Assembly (NCBI RefSeq): GCF_900110605.1
Contig: NZ_FOFI01000004.1
Coordinates: 248,001 to 312,000 of the forward strand
From: Epilithonimonas lactis
GTDB lineage: Bacteria > Bacteroidota > Bacteroidia > Flavobacteriales > Weeksellaceae
Direction: 5' to 3'
Length of the DNA stretch: 64,000 nucleotides
Shown here: positions 44,050 through 52,217 of the stretch, piece after piece
Numbering within the stretch: the first letter of the stretch is position 1
Layout: every line of letters starts with the position of its first letter
The notes under the pieces: model-generated
The model's input: only the letters and a program-made list of their open reading frames with translations
Told to the model about the DNA's origin: nothing
Database searches by the model: none
Program-made: the position numbers and the translations under genes

Positions 44050-45447
44050 TTATTTTCTTAATAATTCCTGCATCAAATTGAAAACAAGTTCGACATCCGA
44101 ACTTTCTGTTCTCCAATTGACCAAAGCAGCTCTTATGGCTTGCTTTCCTTTATAGATTGTTGGTGTTAAGAATACTTTTTTAGTTTGGTTTAATCTTTCT
44201 AAAAATTCCAAAACCTGTTCCGAAGTTTGGTCTTTCAATGTAAAGCAAACGGTGTTCAATCGAACTGGCGCTAGAATTTCGAAATTGTTATCATTTTCAA
44301 TCAGCTTTCCGAAATATTGTGAGAGGGAAATACTTTTTTCAATCATCTCTTTAAAACCGTCTTTTCCGTATGCAATCATAGAAAACCAAACCGGAAGTGC
44401 TTTGAGTCTGCGGGAATTCTCTGGAAGGAAATTGAGACAGCTGAATTTCTCCATCGGGTCTCCAAGATAAGGCGCACTAGAATTTTGAAACGTTTCTATC
44501 TGTTCCAATTTATGTTTTTCCTTAATGAGGAAGACCGCATTTTCATAAGGAACATTCATCCATTTGTGATTGTCAATCGTAATGCTGTCGGCATTTTCCC
44601 AATCTTTCAATAAATGTTTATGCTCATCTGAACATTTTGCAAAAGCTCCAAAAGCAGCATCGATATGCCACCAAAAATTATATTTATTTTTCAGTTTTGA
44701 AATTGCTTGGAAATCATCGAAATCAACTGTGTTTACAGTTCCAGCACTGGAAATTAGAATGAAAGGCTCGCCATTTAATTCTTTGATTTTTTCTTCTAAA
44801 TCAACGGTGTCAAGGCATTCTCTATTTCCTTCTGCAACTTTAATTTTGGTGATGTTATTACTTCCTATTCCCAGCATAGAAAGCGATTTGATGGAAGAAG
44901 AATGTGGCATTGCAGATAGAACATTTATTTTTTCCGTGATTCCATCCTTAGCAAAATCTTTCCCCAAATTTTTCCCAATCCATTGTCTGGCGACTGCAAG
45001 ACAGGTAAAATTGGACATCGTTGCGCCACTTACAAATCCGCCGATATAATCCTGAGGCAACTCGAAGAAATCTAAAAGCATTTTGATTGTTTCGATTTCT
45101 ATCTGTCCGGAGATATCGCCAACGCCTTTTAAAGCTTGCGTATTCTGGTCATAAATACTCGTGAGCCAATCGCCCATAATCGATGCTGGAGTAGTGCCAC
45201 CAGTTACGAAGCCCCAATATCGTGGTCCGGAGGAAGCTACCATCAAAGGTTCTAAGCGCTCGTTGAAAATTTTGAAAGTTTCTTCTGAACCTTTTCCTTC
45301 TTTTACAGAAAGAATTTCTTCGGGTAATTGATGGTCAGAGTAGGTAGCTCTTTCGGATAAATTATCCAAATATGAGATTCCTTGCTCCTTTATTTTTTCT
45401 AAAAGACCTTCCAGATTCGTAAGGTCTTCTTTTAAGAAATGATTCAT
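44050..45447 (-). CDS. PLP-dependent group II decarboxylase in the trp operon
   Basis: A 465-residue fold type I PLP enzyme of the aromatic amino acid/glutamate/aspartate decarboxylase group. The Schiff-base Lys lies in SITIDNHKWMNVPYE, and the cofactor Asp/Ala pair in WWHIDAAFGAFA. The substrate-binding stretch SGPRYWGFVTGGTTPASI resembles bacterial tyrosine/DOPA-type decarboxylases. It is 11 bases after trpG and 3 before trpD. Placement inside the operon suggests an aromatic substrate, but specificity cannot be read from the sequence. Confidence 0.82.
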   Translation of the reverse strand: MNHFLKEDLTNLEGLLEKIKEQGISYLDNLSERATYSDHQLPEEILSVKEGKGSEETFKIFNERLEPLMVASSGPRYWGFVTGGTTPASIMGDWLTSIYDQNTQALKGVGDISGQIEIETIKMLLDFFELPQDYIGGFVSGATMSNFTCLAVARQWIGKNLGKDFAKDGITEKINVLSAMPHSSSIKSLSMLGIGSNNITKIKVAEGNRECLDTVDLEEKIKELNGEPFILISSAGTVNTVDFDDFQAISKLKNKYNFWWHIDAAFGAFAKCSDEHKHLLKDWENADSITIDNHKWMNVPYENAVFLIKEKHKLEQIETFQNSSAPYLGDPMEKFSCLNFLPENSRRLKALPVWFSMIAYGKDGFKEMIEKSISLSQYFGKLIENDNNFEILAPVRLNTVCFTLKDQTSEQVLEFLERLNQTKKVFLTPTIYKGKQAIRAALVNWRTESSDVELVFNLMQELLRK

Positions 45448-45458
45448 TTTACTGACAA

Positions 45459-46025
45459 TTAGTTATTCAAAAAGTTCTCTAAAATTTTTCGTCCATCAGG
45501 CGTCAAGATGCTTTCCGGGTGATATTGTACGGCGTGAACATCGTAGGTTTTGTGTTTCAAACTCATAATCATTCCGTTTTTGTCGACGCTTGTGATTTCC
45601 AGTTCAGCAGGAAAATCATCAGGATTCACCGCCCAGGAATGATATCTGCCAACTTCCAAAGTTTCCGGTAAACTGTTGAAAATACTGTGTGCATTGGTCT
45701 GAATAGATTCTGTCGCAACGCCGTGATAGATTTCAGAAAGGTTAATCAAACTTCCACCAAAAGCTTCTGCAATCGCTTGCTGTCCAAGGCAAACGCCGAA
45801 GATGGATTTTGTGGGTGCATATTTTTTGATTAATTCCAACAAGATTCCTGCCTCTTCCGGAATTCCAGGACCTGGAGAAAGGATGATTTTTTCGTATTTG
45901 TCGATGTCTTCCAAGGCGATTTTATCGTTGCGGAAAACGTCTACTTCCGAGCCAACAATTTGTTCGATGATTTGAACGAGATTGTACGTGAAACTGTCGT
46001 AATTGTCGAACACTAATATTTTCAT
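45459..46025 (-). CDS. trpG: Anthranilate synthase component II (glutamine amidotransferase)
   Basis: A 188-residue class I amidotransferase supplying ammonia to TrpE. Nucleophile Cys in FGVCLGQQAIAEAFGG, oxyanion loop ILSPGPGIPEEAG, and the His-Glu pair in VQYHPESILTP. It overlaps trpE by four bases. Such proteins can also serve PabB; the trp operon position argues for anthranilate. Confidence 0.95.
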   Translation of the reverse strand: MKILVFDNYDSFTYNLVQIIEQIVGSEVDVFRNDKIALEDIDKYEKIILSPGPGIPEEAGILLELIKKYAPTKSIFGVCLGQQAIAEAFGGSLINLSEIYHGVATESIQTNAHSIFNSLPETLEVGRYHSWAVNPDDFPAELEITSVDKNGMIMSLKHKTYDVHAVQYHPESILTPDGRKILENFLNN

Positions 46026-47440
46026 AATTTCTCTGCTTTTAAAACTGCTTTTTTCAAAGCTCCTAATTTGTTGTTCACTTCCTGCAATTCATTTTCGGCA
46101 ACGGATTTGGCTGTGATTCCAGCGCCGGCCTGATAAAATAATGTATTGTTTTTGCTCAGGAAAGTACGAATCATAATCGCCTGATTACAGCTTCCGTCAA
46201 AACCTACAAAACCGATACAACCTGCGTAATAACTTCGGGAAGTTTTCTCGTGTTCATCGATGAGTTGCATTGCGCGGTATTTTGGTGCGCCACTCAAAGT
46301 GCCTTGTGGGAAAGTGGTCGCAATCATTTCGTAAGGATTTTGATTCTCTTTCACATCAGCAACTACTTCAGAAACCATATGGATGACGTGGGAAAAGAAA
46401 TGAATTTCCTTCAGTTTAGAAACCGTTGTATTTTTCCCGTGAATGCTCAAGTCGTTTCTTGCCAAGTCAACCAACATCGTGTGTTCGGCGTTTTCTTTCG
46501 GGTCTTTTTTGAGTTCTTCTGCGGATTCCAAATCGTTCTCGATGTTGCCGGTTCGTTTGAAAGTTCCGGCAATCGGATGAATGATGGCTTTTCCATTTTT
46601 GATAATTAGCTGACTTTCCGGACTTGAACCAATCAATTTATAATCGCCGTAATCGAAGAAAAATAAATAAGGAGAAGGATTGATATTTCGCAAAGCACGA
46701 TAAACATTGAACTCGTCGCCTTGGAACTTTTGCTCAAATCGTCTGCTGAGAACCAACTGAAAAACGTCGCCACGGAAACAATGTTTCTTCGCAAATTCTA
46801 CCGATTCCAAAAACTCTTCATCTTTCAAATTCGAAGTTTCTTCTGCCGTGATTTCAAAAGGAAAAACAGGCGCGTTTTTTTGATTGATGAAATTTTCGAT
46901 GGTTGAAAGTTCTGATTTAAGTCCATCAATTTTATTCTCAATTAAAAACATTTCGTCGTTGTGATGGTTGATGGCGATGACGTACTGATACAATCTGTAA
47001 CGCATCAACGGAATTTTGTTTTCCTCAGAAAGCTCTTTGAATTTAATATTTTCAAAAAACGGAATCGCATCATAACTTGTGTATCCAAAAAATCCCTGCG
47101 CACTTTTTCCAATTTCGTGGTTTGGTTTTTCACATTCGAAAGTATTGGAAAATTCCTGAAGCAAATCAGATAATTTCTCATTTTCCAACTGAATTTTTTC
47201 CGGATTTTCCAATGGAAATTTGAATTCAGCTTCGTGATAATCACGGATTTCAATTCCTGCAATAGCATTGACACAAATGAAAGAAAAAGAATTTTCCGAG
47301 TTTTGGTTTCCGGCATTTTCCAAGAGGATTGTATCGCGGAAGTTGTCACGAAGTCGCAGGTAAATTCCGATGGGCGTGAAAAGGTCTGCCAGTTGGGATT
47401 TTACGGTGGTTTTTACTTTTATGGTTTTACTGAATTTCAT
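46022..47440 (-). CDS. trpE: Anthranilate synthase component I
   Basis: A 472-residue chorismate-using enzyme. The C-terminal catalytic domain shows FQLVLSRRFEQKF, the GSSPE loop, PIAGTFKRTG, DLARNDLS, FPQGTLSGAPK and AGAGITAKSVAENE. The N-terminal half contains a feedback-type LLENA motif (TILLENAGNQ), where Trp binding is known in other TrpE proteins. It begins 133 bases after the leader peptide stop, behind an attenuator. Confidence 0.97.
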   Translation of the reverse strand: MKFSKTIKVKTTVKSQLADLFTPIGIYLRLRDNFRDTILLENAGNQNSENSFSFICVNAIAGIEIRDYHEAEFKFPLENPEKIQLENEKLSDLLQEFSNTFECEKPNHEIGKSAQGFFGYTSYDAIPFFENIKFKELSEENKIPLMRYRLYQYVIAINHHNDEMFLIENKIDGLKSELSTIENFINQKNAPVFPFEITAEETSNLKDEEFLESVEFAKKHCFRGDVFQLVLSRRFEQKFQGDEFNVYRALRNINPSPYLFFFDYGDYKLIGSSPESQLIIKNGKAIIHPIAGTFKRTGNIENDLESAEELKKDPKENAEHTMLVDLARNDLSIHGKNTTVSKLKEIHFFSHVIHMVSEVVADVKENQNPYEMIATTFPQGTLSGAPKYRAMQLIDEHEKTSRSYYAGCIGFVGFDGSCNQAIMIRTFLSKNNTLFYQAGAGITAKSVAENELQEVNNKLGALKKAVLKAEKL

Positions 47441-47463
47441 CAGATTAATTTTATTTGGTTAAA

Positions 47464-47509
47464 ATCCTTCACTTCGACAGGCTCAGCACAAGCTAGCTCA
47501 GGATGACAT
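47464..47509. repeat. Dispersed repeat between the attenuator and trpE
   Basis: On the plus strand CTTCGACAGGCTCAGCAC is followed by GCTAGCTCAGGATGACAT, a form of the widespread Bacteroidetes TTCGACAxGCTCAGxxTGACA element. It lies just downstream of the terminator's T run. Confidence 0.6.
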
Positions 47510-47541
47510 AAAAAAAGACTTCAACAAAAATGTCGAAGTCT
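47510..47541 (-). terminator. trp attenuator terminator
   Basis: On the minus strand AGACTTCGACA (47541-47531), loop TTTT, TGTTGAAGTCT (47526-47516) with one G-U, then seven T (47516-47510). The first arm can pair instead with TGTCGGGTC at 47604-47596 in the leader. Confidence 0.88.
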
Positions 47542-47572
47542 TATTATGAGTGAGTTATAGTTAGTTCAGAAT

Positions 47573-47650
47573 TTAGAACACCGATAAGCCTTTCAGACCC
47601 GACAAAGAGTTAGAAAGCCACCACCAGTTATTTTTGTTCATTGATTTCAT
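47573..47650 (-). CDS. trpL: trp operon leader peptide (three Trp codons)
   Basis: A 25-residue peptide starting at 47650 (MKSMNKNNWWWLSNS, then a ten-residue tail ending in VF). Three consecutive TGG codons lie at 47626-47618. Met4 (47641) is a second possible start. A perfect promoter ends six bases upstream and an intrinsic terminator follows, before trpE. When charged Trp-tRNA is scarce a ribosome would stall at these codons, leaving TGTCGGGTC (47604-47596), which begins 13 bases after them, free to pair with the terminator's first arm. Too short for ordinary gene finders. Confidence 0.88.
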   Translation of the reverse strand: MKSMNKNNWWWLSNSLSGLKGLSVF

Positions 47651-47655
47651 TACAG

Positions 47656-47685
47656 CAAATTTAGAAATGATTTTTAATTCCACAA
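47656..47685 (-). promoter_or_regulatory. trp operon promoter
   Basis: TTG (47685-47683), 19-base spacer, TAAATTTG (47663-47656): an exact match to the Flavobacteriia consensus. Transcription should start at about the first leader ATG. Confidence 0.85.
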
Positions 47686-47722
47686 CTATTTTATTGAAAA
47701 AATTCTAAACTAATTTTTATAA

Positions 47723-49279
47723 CTATTTTATCACTTTTTGAGAAGTAACCGATTTGTTGGTTTCTATTTTCAACAAATAAGTTCCTTTTTGATAATTTCT
47801 AAAATCAACTTTATCGTGATTTCCTTCAATGGTTTTTAGCAATTTTCCATCCAGAGAATAGACTTGAACCGATTTGATGATGTCATCTGTTTTGATAGTC
47901 AATTGGTCAACCACTGGATTTGGATAGATTTTTATTGCGGTTTTATTGACATCATTCACAGCCAATGCATTTTTCGTGAATGAAACATTGTCAACTCTCA
48001 AAGACGTTGTGATAGTCACCGGCGCTGTTGTGTTTCCAAATCCGAAATAATAAACGTTGTCTGCAGTCGCCGTGTAAGTTTTCGTAAATTCTTTGTAAGC
48101 AGTTGTTGAAATCACGTCCGTGCTCAATGTTTCGATGATTGAATTTCTATCTTGGCTGGTTGCTACGGCAAGTTTTAGAGTAGCTGGATTGGCTTCATCG
48201 CTTCCGATTCCGGAATAATATTTTACAGTGACTGTTTCGTCTTTTTTCAAATACATTGGGTAGGAGAAAATCCAGTCGTTCTTAACTGCAGTCGTGCTGG
48301 TGCTGGTGTTGTTATAAACATAACCACTTCCATTTTGTGCAACAGTTTCATTTTCGCCATTTATCCAAGAGTTGGAAGCCCAACCGTCAGAGTCGTATTC
48401 ACCGTAGTTTTCTGCCGTTTTTTCGAAGTCGTAAGAGTAGGGAAGTTCAGAAGGTGTGAAAACCGATTTTGGTCCGGCCCAGCCAGAACCGCAATCTGCA
48501 TTTTTCAGGAAGAACTGATATCTTTTCCCAGATTGTAAATTAGCAAAAATCTTGCTTGTAGAAGGCGTGGTCCCTTTGGACGAAACGGAAGTGTCAAAAG
48601 TCGTAAATCCTGTATCATAACTGGAAATACCGGAAGTTGCAGACCAATTGATGGTCACGGAATTTGGTTTTAAATTCGAAGTCGAAAATCCGTCTACGGA
48701 AGGCATTACGCAGTTGGCAGATTGGCTGATGTACAAATCGTCCAAAGCCAGATAAGTTCCGTCGTTGGTATTATTGATGAAAGCCAAATAGATGGTTTTC
48801 CCTTTGTAGGCCGACAAATCCAAAGAATGACCAGCGTAGATGAAAGGTTGTTCGCTATCGATTTGAGTCAGCGTTGTGGTAAACGATTCCTGATTGTTAT
48901 TCGTCTCAGAAACTTTCACAGCGTAAGAATCCGTGAACTCAAAGTCGTAAGATTTTCCTTTCCAATAAAGAGTCGGAGTTCCTTCTTGTGGAATTGTGAT
49001 TGCCGGCGTAATCAGGAAATCGTTGGATTGGGCAGATGGGTCATACAAAGACGTGCTAAAAGCAATCTTGTTGTCATAACCATCATAATACTGAATCCAA
49101 GCCTCTGTGTTGAACTCCTGAATCTGTGCGTAGAAAGGCACTGAATTCCCGTCCGCATTGATGGTTGTGAATTGGGACAAAGGTGTCCCGTTGTTGTTTT
49201 CGAATCCTGCATTGAAAACCTGCGCATTTATATTGACCACCAATGACAAGGTCAATAAACTGATAATTTTTTTATTCAA
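47723..49279 (-). CDS. T9SS type A protein with choice-of-anchor J and fibronectin type III domains
   Basis: A 518-residue exported protein. Signal peptide to about residue 19 (VNINAQ), a choice-of-anchor J beta-sandwich (about 20-190, ending LALDDLYISQ), a fibronectin type III-like module beginning CVMPSVDGFSTSNL, a second sandwich domain (about 280-430), and a T9SS C-terminal domain from IYPNPVVDQLTI to SQKVIK. It is likely displayed at the cell surface. It lies upstream of the trp promoter without a visible terminator between. Confidence 0.85.
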   Translation of the reverse strand: MNKKIISLLTLSLVVNINAQVFNAGFENNNGTPLSQFTTINADGNSVPFYAQIQEFNTEAWIQYYDGYDNKIAFSTSLYDPSAQSNDFLITPAITIPQEGTPTLYWKGKSYDFEFTDSYAVKVSETNNNQESFTTTLTQIDSEQPFIYAGHSLDLSAYKGKTIYLAFINNTNDGTYLALDDLYISQSANCVMPSVDGFSTSNLKPNSVTINWSATSGISSYDTGFTTFDTSVSSKGTTPSTSKIFANLQSGKRYQFFLKNADCGSGWAGPKSVFTPSELPYSYDFEKTAENYGEYDSDGWASNSWINGENETVAQNGSGYVYNNTSTSTTAVKNDWIFSYPMYLKKDETVTVKYYSGIGSDEANPATLKLAVATSQDRNSIIETLSTDVISTTAYKEFTKTYTATADNVYYFGFGNTTAPVTITTSLRVDNVSFTKNALAVNDVNKTAIKIYPNPVVDQLTIKTDDIIKSVQVYSLDGKLLKTIEGNHDKVDFRNYQKGTYLLKIETNKSVTSQKVIK

Positions 49280-49405
49280 TTGAATATATTTTTAATTTCC
49301 AGCAAAATTAAATATTGATATCCGTATTGAATCATTGAGATTGTTAAATCTGATTCAATTTATAATGATTATGGATTGCTATTTTTTAATTATAAATAAT
49401 TTAAT

Positions 49406-49873
49406 CTAAAGAAATGGTTTCATCTCGTCCTCGATGTCACGGCGGAGATTCATTAGTTTGATGGCGTATTCCTGCATTTGGATTTCCTGCTCGGTGGTTG
49501 GCGTCCATTTTGGAACCTGGACAGATTTTCCTTTTTCGTCAACAGCTACGAATACGATGATACAGTGCGTTTTCTTTTCGAAGGTTTTTTCTTTGATATT
49601 TCTGGAATAAACATCGATGGCGATGTGCATACTGGAAGTTCCCGTGTAAATCACGTGAGATTCCAATTTGACAATTTCCCCGATTTTGATAGGTTGATAA
49701 AATCGGATTCCGCCAACGTAAACGGTAACACAATAACTTGACGACCAATTGCTTGCACACGCGTAACCGACTTGGTCTATCCATTTCATCACGCTTCCGC
49801 CGTGGACATTGCCTCCGAAATTGACGTCTGTAGGTTCTGAGATAAACTGGAAAGTAATTGGTTTATTGTCCAT
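49406..49873 (-). CDS. Acyl-CoA thioesterase (hotdog fold, YciA-like)
   Basis: A 155-residue hotdog thioesterase that hydrolyses acyl-CoA. Motif GGNVHGGSVMKWIDQVGY holds the catalytic Asp region of the YciA/BACH family, followed by YVGGIRFYQPIKIGEIV and the KTHCIIVFVAVDEKGK strand. It is a single gene; no operon partner is evident. Confidence 0.9.
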   Translation of the reverse strand: MDNKPITFQFISEPTDVNFGGNVHGGSVMKWIDQVGYACASNWSSSYCVTVYVGGIRFYQPIKIGEIVKLESHVIYTGTSSMHIAIDVYSRNIKEKTFEKKTHCIIVFVAVDEKGKSVQVPKWTPTTEQEIQMQEYAIKLMNLRRDIEDEMKPFL

Positions 49874-49966
49874 TTTTTTTGATAATTAAATTCAAATGTA
49901 AGGTTTTTTGAAGGGATTTTGGAATTCAGATTACTACATATTCTAATTGATTTTTGTTTGCCCCAG

Positions 49967-50021
49967 CCCTAAAGGGAGCAAAAATAAATTAGAACTTATA
50001 GAAGAATCATTCCCTTTAGGG
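49967..50021. repeat. Inverted repeat CCCTAAAGGGA...TCCCTTTAGGG
   Basis: Perfect 11-bp arms at 49967-49977 and 50011-50021. It is part of the 498-base gap between the thioesterase and ArsC-family genes, which holds only repeats, a TTAACGAACGTTAA palindrome (50250-50263) and a promoter. Confidence 0.75.
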
Positions 50022-50093
50022 TCAGGGAGAATAATTTTGATTAGAAATGGAAACTTCGATATTGATAACAAAACTCGTTTGGAAGACGAATCT

Positions 50094-50230
50094 GCAACCC
50101 GACTTATCTCATCTTTTCTATTTTTTTTATTTGAATCGATGAACCACTTCGTTAGGTTTGAGTGGAGCTTATTTTTTGTGGCTGGAATAGCGATGGCAAA
50201 AAGATTGGGAACGGAAGGCGGATAAGTTGC
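50094..50230 (+). repeat. Dispersed palindromic repeat, copy 3
   Basis: Ends GCAAC (50094-50098) and GTTGC (50226-50230); core TTTGAGTGGAGCTTATTTTT, then TGGCTGGAATAGCGA and GGGAACGGAAGGCGG. It has about 50 extra bases after the first CCCGACTT compared with copies 2 and 4. Confidence 0.75.
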
Positions 50231-50359
50231 CCAAAATATGAAACTTAAATCCTTAACGAACGTTAAAGTTCTGGATGTAAATGGCAGAGGATGAGACCTT
50301 GCGTCGGGGCGTAATATAAGATATCTAAACGACATAGCCAAGATGTGGAAAATAAAACG

Positions 50360-50367
50360 TATTTTTG
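50360..50367 (+). promoter_or_regulatory. -7 element of the ArsC-family gene
   Basis: TATTTTTG (TAnnTTTG) ends four bases before the ATG at 50372. It supports that start over the in-frame ATG at 50345, which would lie upstream of the promoter element. Confidence 0.5.
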
Positions 50368-50371
50368 CAAA

Positions 50372-50734
50372 ATGAAAAAAGTATTTTATCTTAAAACTTG
50401 CGATACCTGTAGAAAAATATTAGGACAATATGACACTAGAGATTGGGAGCTTCGCGAAATCAAAATCAACCCTATTACTGAGGAAGAAATTGAAGATATG
50501 TACAAATTGGCTGGTTCTTATGAAGCCCTTTTCAATAAGAAATCGAATCAGATAAAACTGCAGGAGCTTGACCCAAAGACCCTACAGGAGAAAGATTACA
50601 AAGAATTGCTACTGGACCACTACACGTTTTTGAAACGTCCGGTTTTCCTTACCGAAGACGAAATCTTCGTGGGTAGCGACAAAATAAATCTTGGTAAATT
50701 AAAAGATTATTTCCTTTCTAAGAAAGAAAATTAA
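50372..50734 (+). CDS. ArsC/Spx-family thioredoxin-fold protein
   Basis: The start at 50372 gives a 120-residue protein that begins at the fold (MKKVFYLKTCDTCRKIL). It has the CxxC of Spx/ArsC relatives and the late KRPVFLTEDEIFVG block with the conserved Arg-Pro. Members are arsenate reductases or regulators; without ars genes nearby, arsenate reduction is doubtful and a YffB/Spx-like role is as likely. Confidence 0.85.
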   Translation: MKKVFYLKTCDTCRKILGQYDTRDWELREIKINPITEEEIEDMYKLAGSYEALFNKKSNQIKLQELDPKTLQEKDYKELLLDHYTFLKRPVFLTEDEIFVGSDKINLGKLKDYFLSKKEN

Positions 50735-50758
50735 GCAATAAAATTTGTACAGTAAATC

Positions 50759-50790
50759 AATCCGGAGCGTCATCGTTTCGGATTTTTTTG
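50759..50790 (+). terminator. Terminator of the ArsC-family gene
   Basis: AATCCG (50759-50764) and CGGATT (50779-50784) form the stem, followed by a T run. Confidence 0.7.
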
Positions 50791-50800
50791 TTTTTTGGTT

Positions 50801-50871
50801 CTCGCTGATTATGCAGATTTAGCAGATTTATAATATTGAAAAGAATCTGCTGAATCTGTAAAATCTGCGAG
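50801..50871. repeat. Long palindrome with CTCGC...GCGAG ends
   Basis: Arms 50801-50828 and 50844-50871 are 28 bases each and pair with only four mismatches (CTCGCTGATTATGCAGATTT... against ...TGTAAAATCTGCGAG). A related palindrome lies at 60097-60156 and a half copy at 29778-29807. Confidence 0.8.
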
Positions 50872-50949
50872 CCATTTTTTACCTTTAATTCAAAATCTGG
50901 TTTTAGAATTTTGGATGTTAGAAATAAAATTTAGTCGTAATTTCACACA

Positions 50950-52158
50950 ATGAAACGTTCCGGAACTGCAGATTTGCCTTTACATTACGGTCAGGTTCCG
51001 CCTTGGCTTTATGAACGGATGTCCAAGCTTGGGCTTGCCATCGTGGAAGTAATTCTCGCGGATTATGGCAAAGATGAAGTTCTGCGACGATTGGCAGACC
51101 CGTTTTGGTTTCAGAGTTTTGGGGCGGTGATGGGAATGGACTGGCATTCGTCCGGCATCACGACCTCTGTGATGGGCGCTTTGAAACGTTCCATTAATCC
51201 CAATTCCAAATCGCTTGGAATCTATATCGCTGGTGGAAAAGGAAAATTTTCTAAAGACACACCGAACGAACTTCTGAAAATTGCAGATTCCACCGGACTT
51301 GACGGCACGGAGCTCGTGCGATGCAGTAAACTTTCTGCGAAAGTTGACAACACGGCTATACAGGATGGTTATCAGCTTTATCTTCATAATTTTATTTTGT
51401 CGGACCAAGGGAATTGGGCGGTTGTTCAGCAAGGAATGCACGATTCCGACGGCACTGCGAGGCGTTACCATTGGCTTTCCGAGAATGTCAGTTCTTTTGT
51501 GAATGAGCCTCATACGGGGATTTCTGGCGTGAATCGTGGCAATATTCTCAATCTGACTTCTGCCCAAGCGGAACAAAGCAGAAATGGGATTGTGGACATC
51601 ACAAAAACCGATTCCGAAAAGTGGATGCAGGATTTTCAAAGGTTAATTTTGCCCGCGCATCACGAGGTTTTAGCCAGTGATGTGGATATGAAAAAACTCG
51701 GAAATATTCTTTGGCTGGCGAGGGAAAATCAGCCTGAGAATTTTGAGGAACTGCTGATGCTGAAAGGCGTTGGTCCCAGAACGATGCAGTCTCTGGCGCT
51801 TGTGAGTGAGGTGATTCACGGTGCACCATCGAGATTTACGGACCCAGCGCGGTTTTCTTTTGCGCACGGCGGGAAAGACGGACATCCGTTTCCTGTGCCT
51901 ACCAAAACCTATGACGAAACCATTTCTATCCTAAGAACCGGCATCGAGAAATCTAAGTTGGGAAACACCGATAAGAGCAAAGCCATCAAGAAACTTCACG
52001 AAATTGCTTTGAGGACGGAAGCGAACTTCACGCCGGATTTTAATCTTGAAGAAGTGATAGAAGAGGAGCGACAAAACTCGTGGCGGTTTGGTGGGAAAAC
52101 GGTTTTTGGTGATGCGAAGCCGGGGAAGAGTGGTGGGATTCAGTTGAGTTTGTTTTGA
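50950..52158 (+). CDS. DUF763 domain protein
   Basis: A 402-residue protein of the DUF763 family, with the diagnostic start MKRSGTADLPLHYGQVPPWL and HGGKDGHPFPVP near residue 310. A helix-hairpin-helix-like GVGPRTMQSLALVSE (about 275-290) suggests nucleic-acid binding. The family is best known in archaea and thermophiles and scattered in Bacteroidetes. Its base composition is visibly richer in G+C than the next gene. Function is not established; a role in DNA repair is an inference from the HhH segment. Confidence 0.88.
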   Translation: MKRSGTADLPLHYGQVPPWLYERMSKLGLAIVEVILADYGKDEVLRRLADPFWFQSFGAVMGMDWHSSGITTSVMGALKRSINPNSKSLGIYIAGGKGKFSKDTPNELLKIADSTGLDGTELVRCSKLSAKVDNTAIQDGYQLYLHNFILSDQGNWAVVQQGMHDSDGTARRYHWLSENVSSFVNEPHTGISGVNRGNILNLTSAQAEQSRNGIVDITKTDSEKWMQDFQRLILPAHHEVLASDVDMKKLGNILWLARENQPENFEELLMLKGVGPRTMQSLALVSEVIHGAPSRFTDPARFSFAHGGKDGHPFPVPTKTYDETISILRTGIEKSKLGNTDKSKAIKKLHEIALRTEANFTPDFNLEEVIEEERQNSWRFGGKTVFGDAKPGKSGGIQLSLF

Positions 52159-52217
52159 TTTAAATTTGTAAGTTAGCAAGTTGATAAAAATAATTTGTTA
52201 ATATTCTATTCTAAATT

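Noticed and set aside
47510..47690. T-box riboswitch or protein-binding (TRAP-type) leader for the trp operon
   Set aside because: No T-box core sequence and no series of GAG/TAG triplets are seen, whereas a Trp-rich leader peptide and terminator are.
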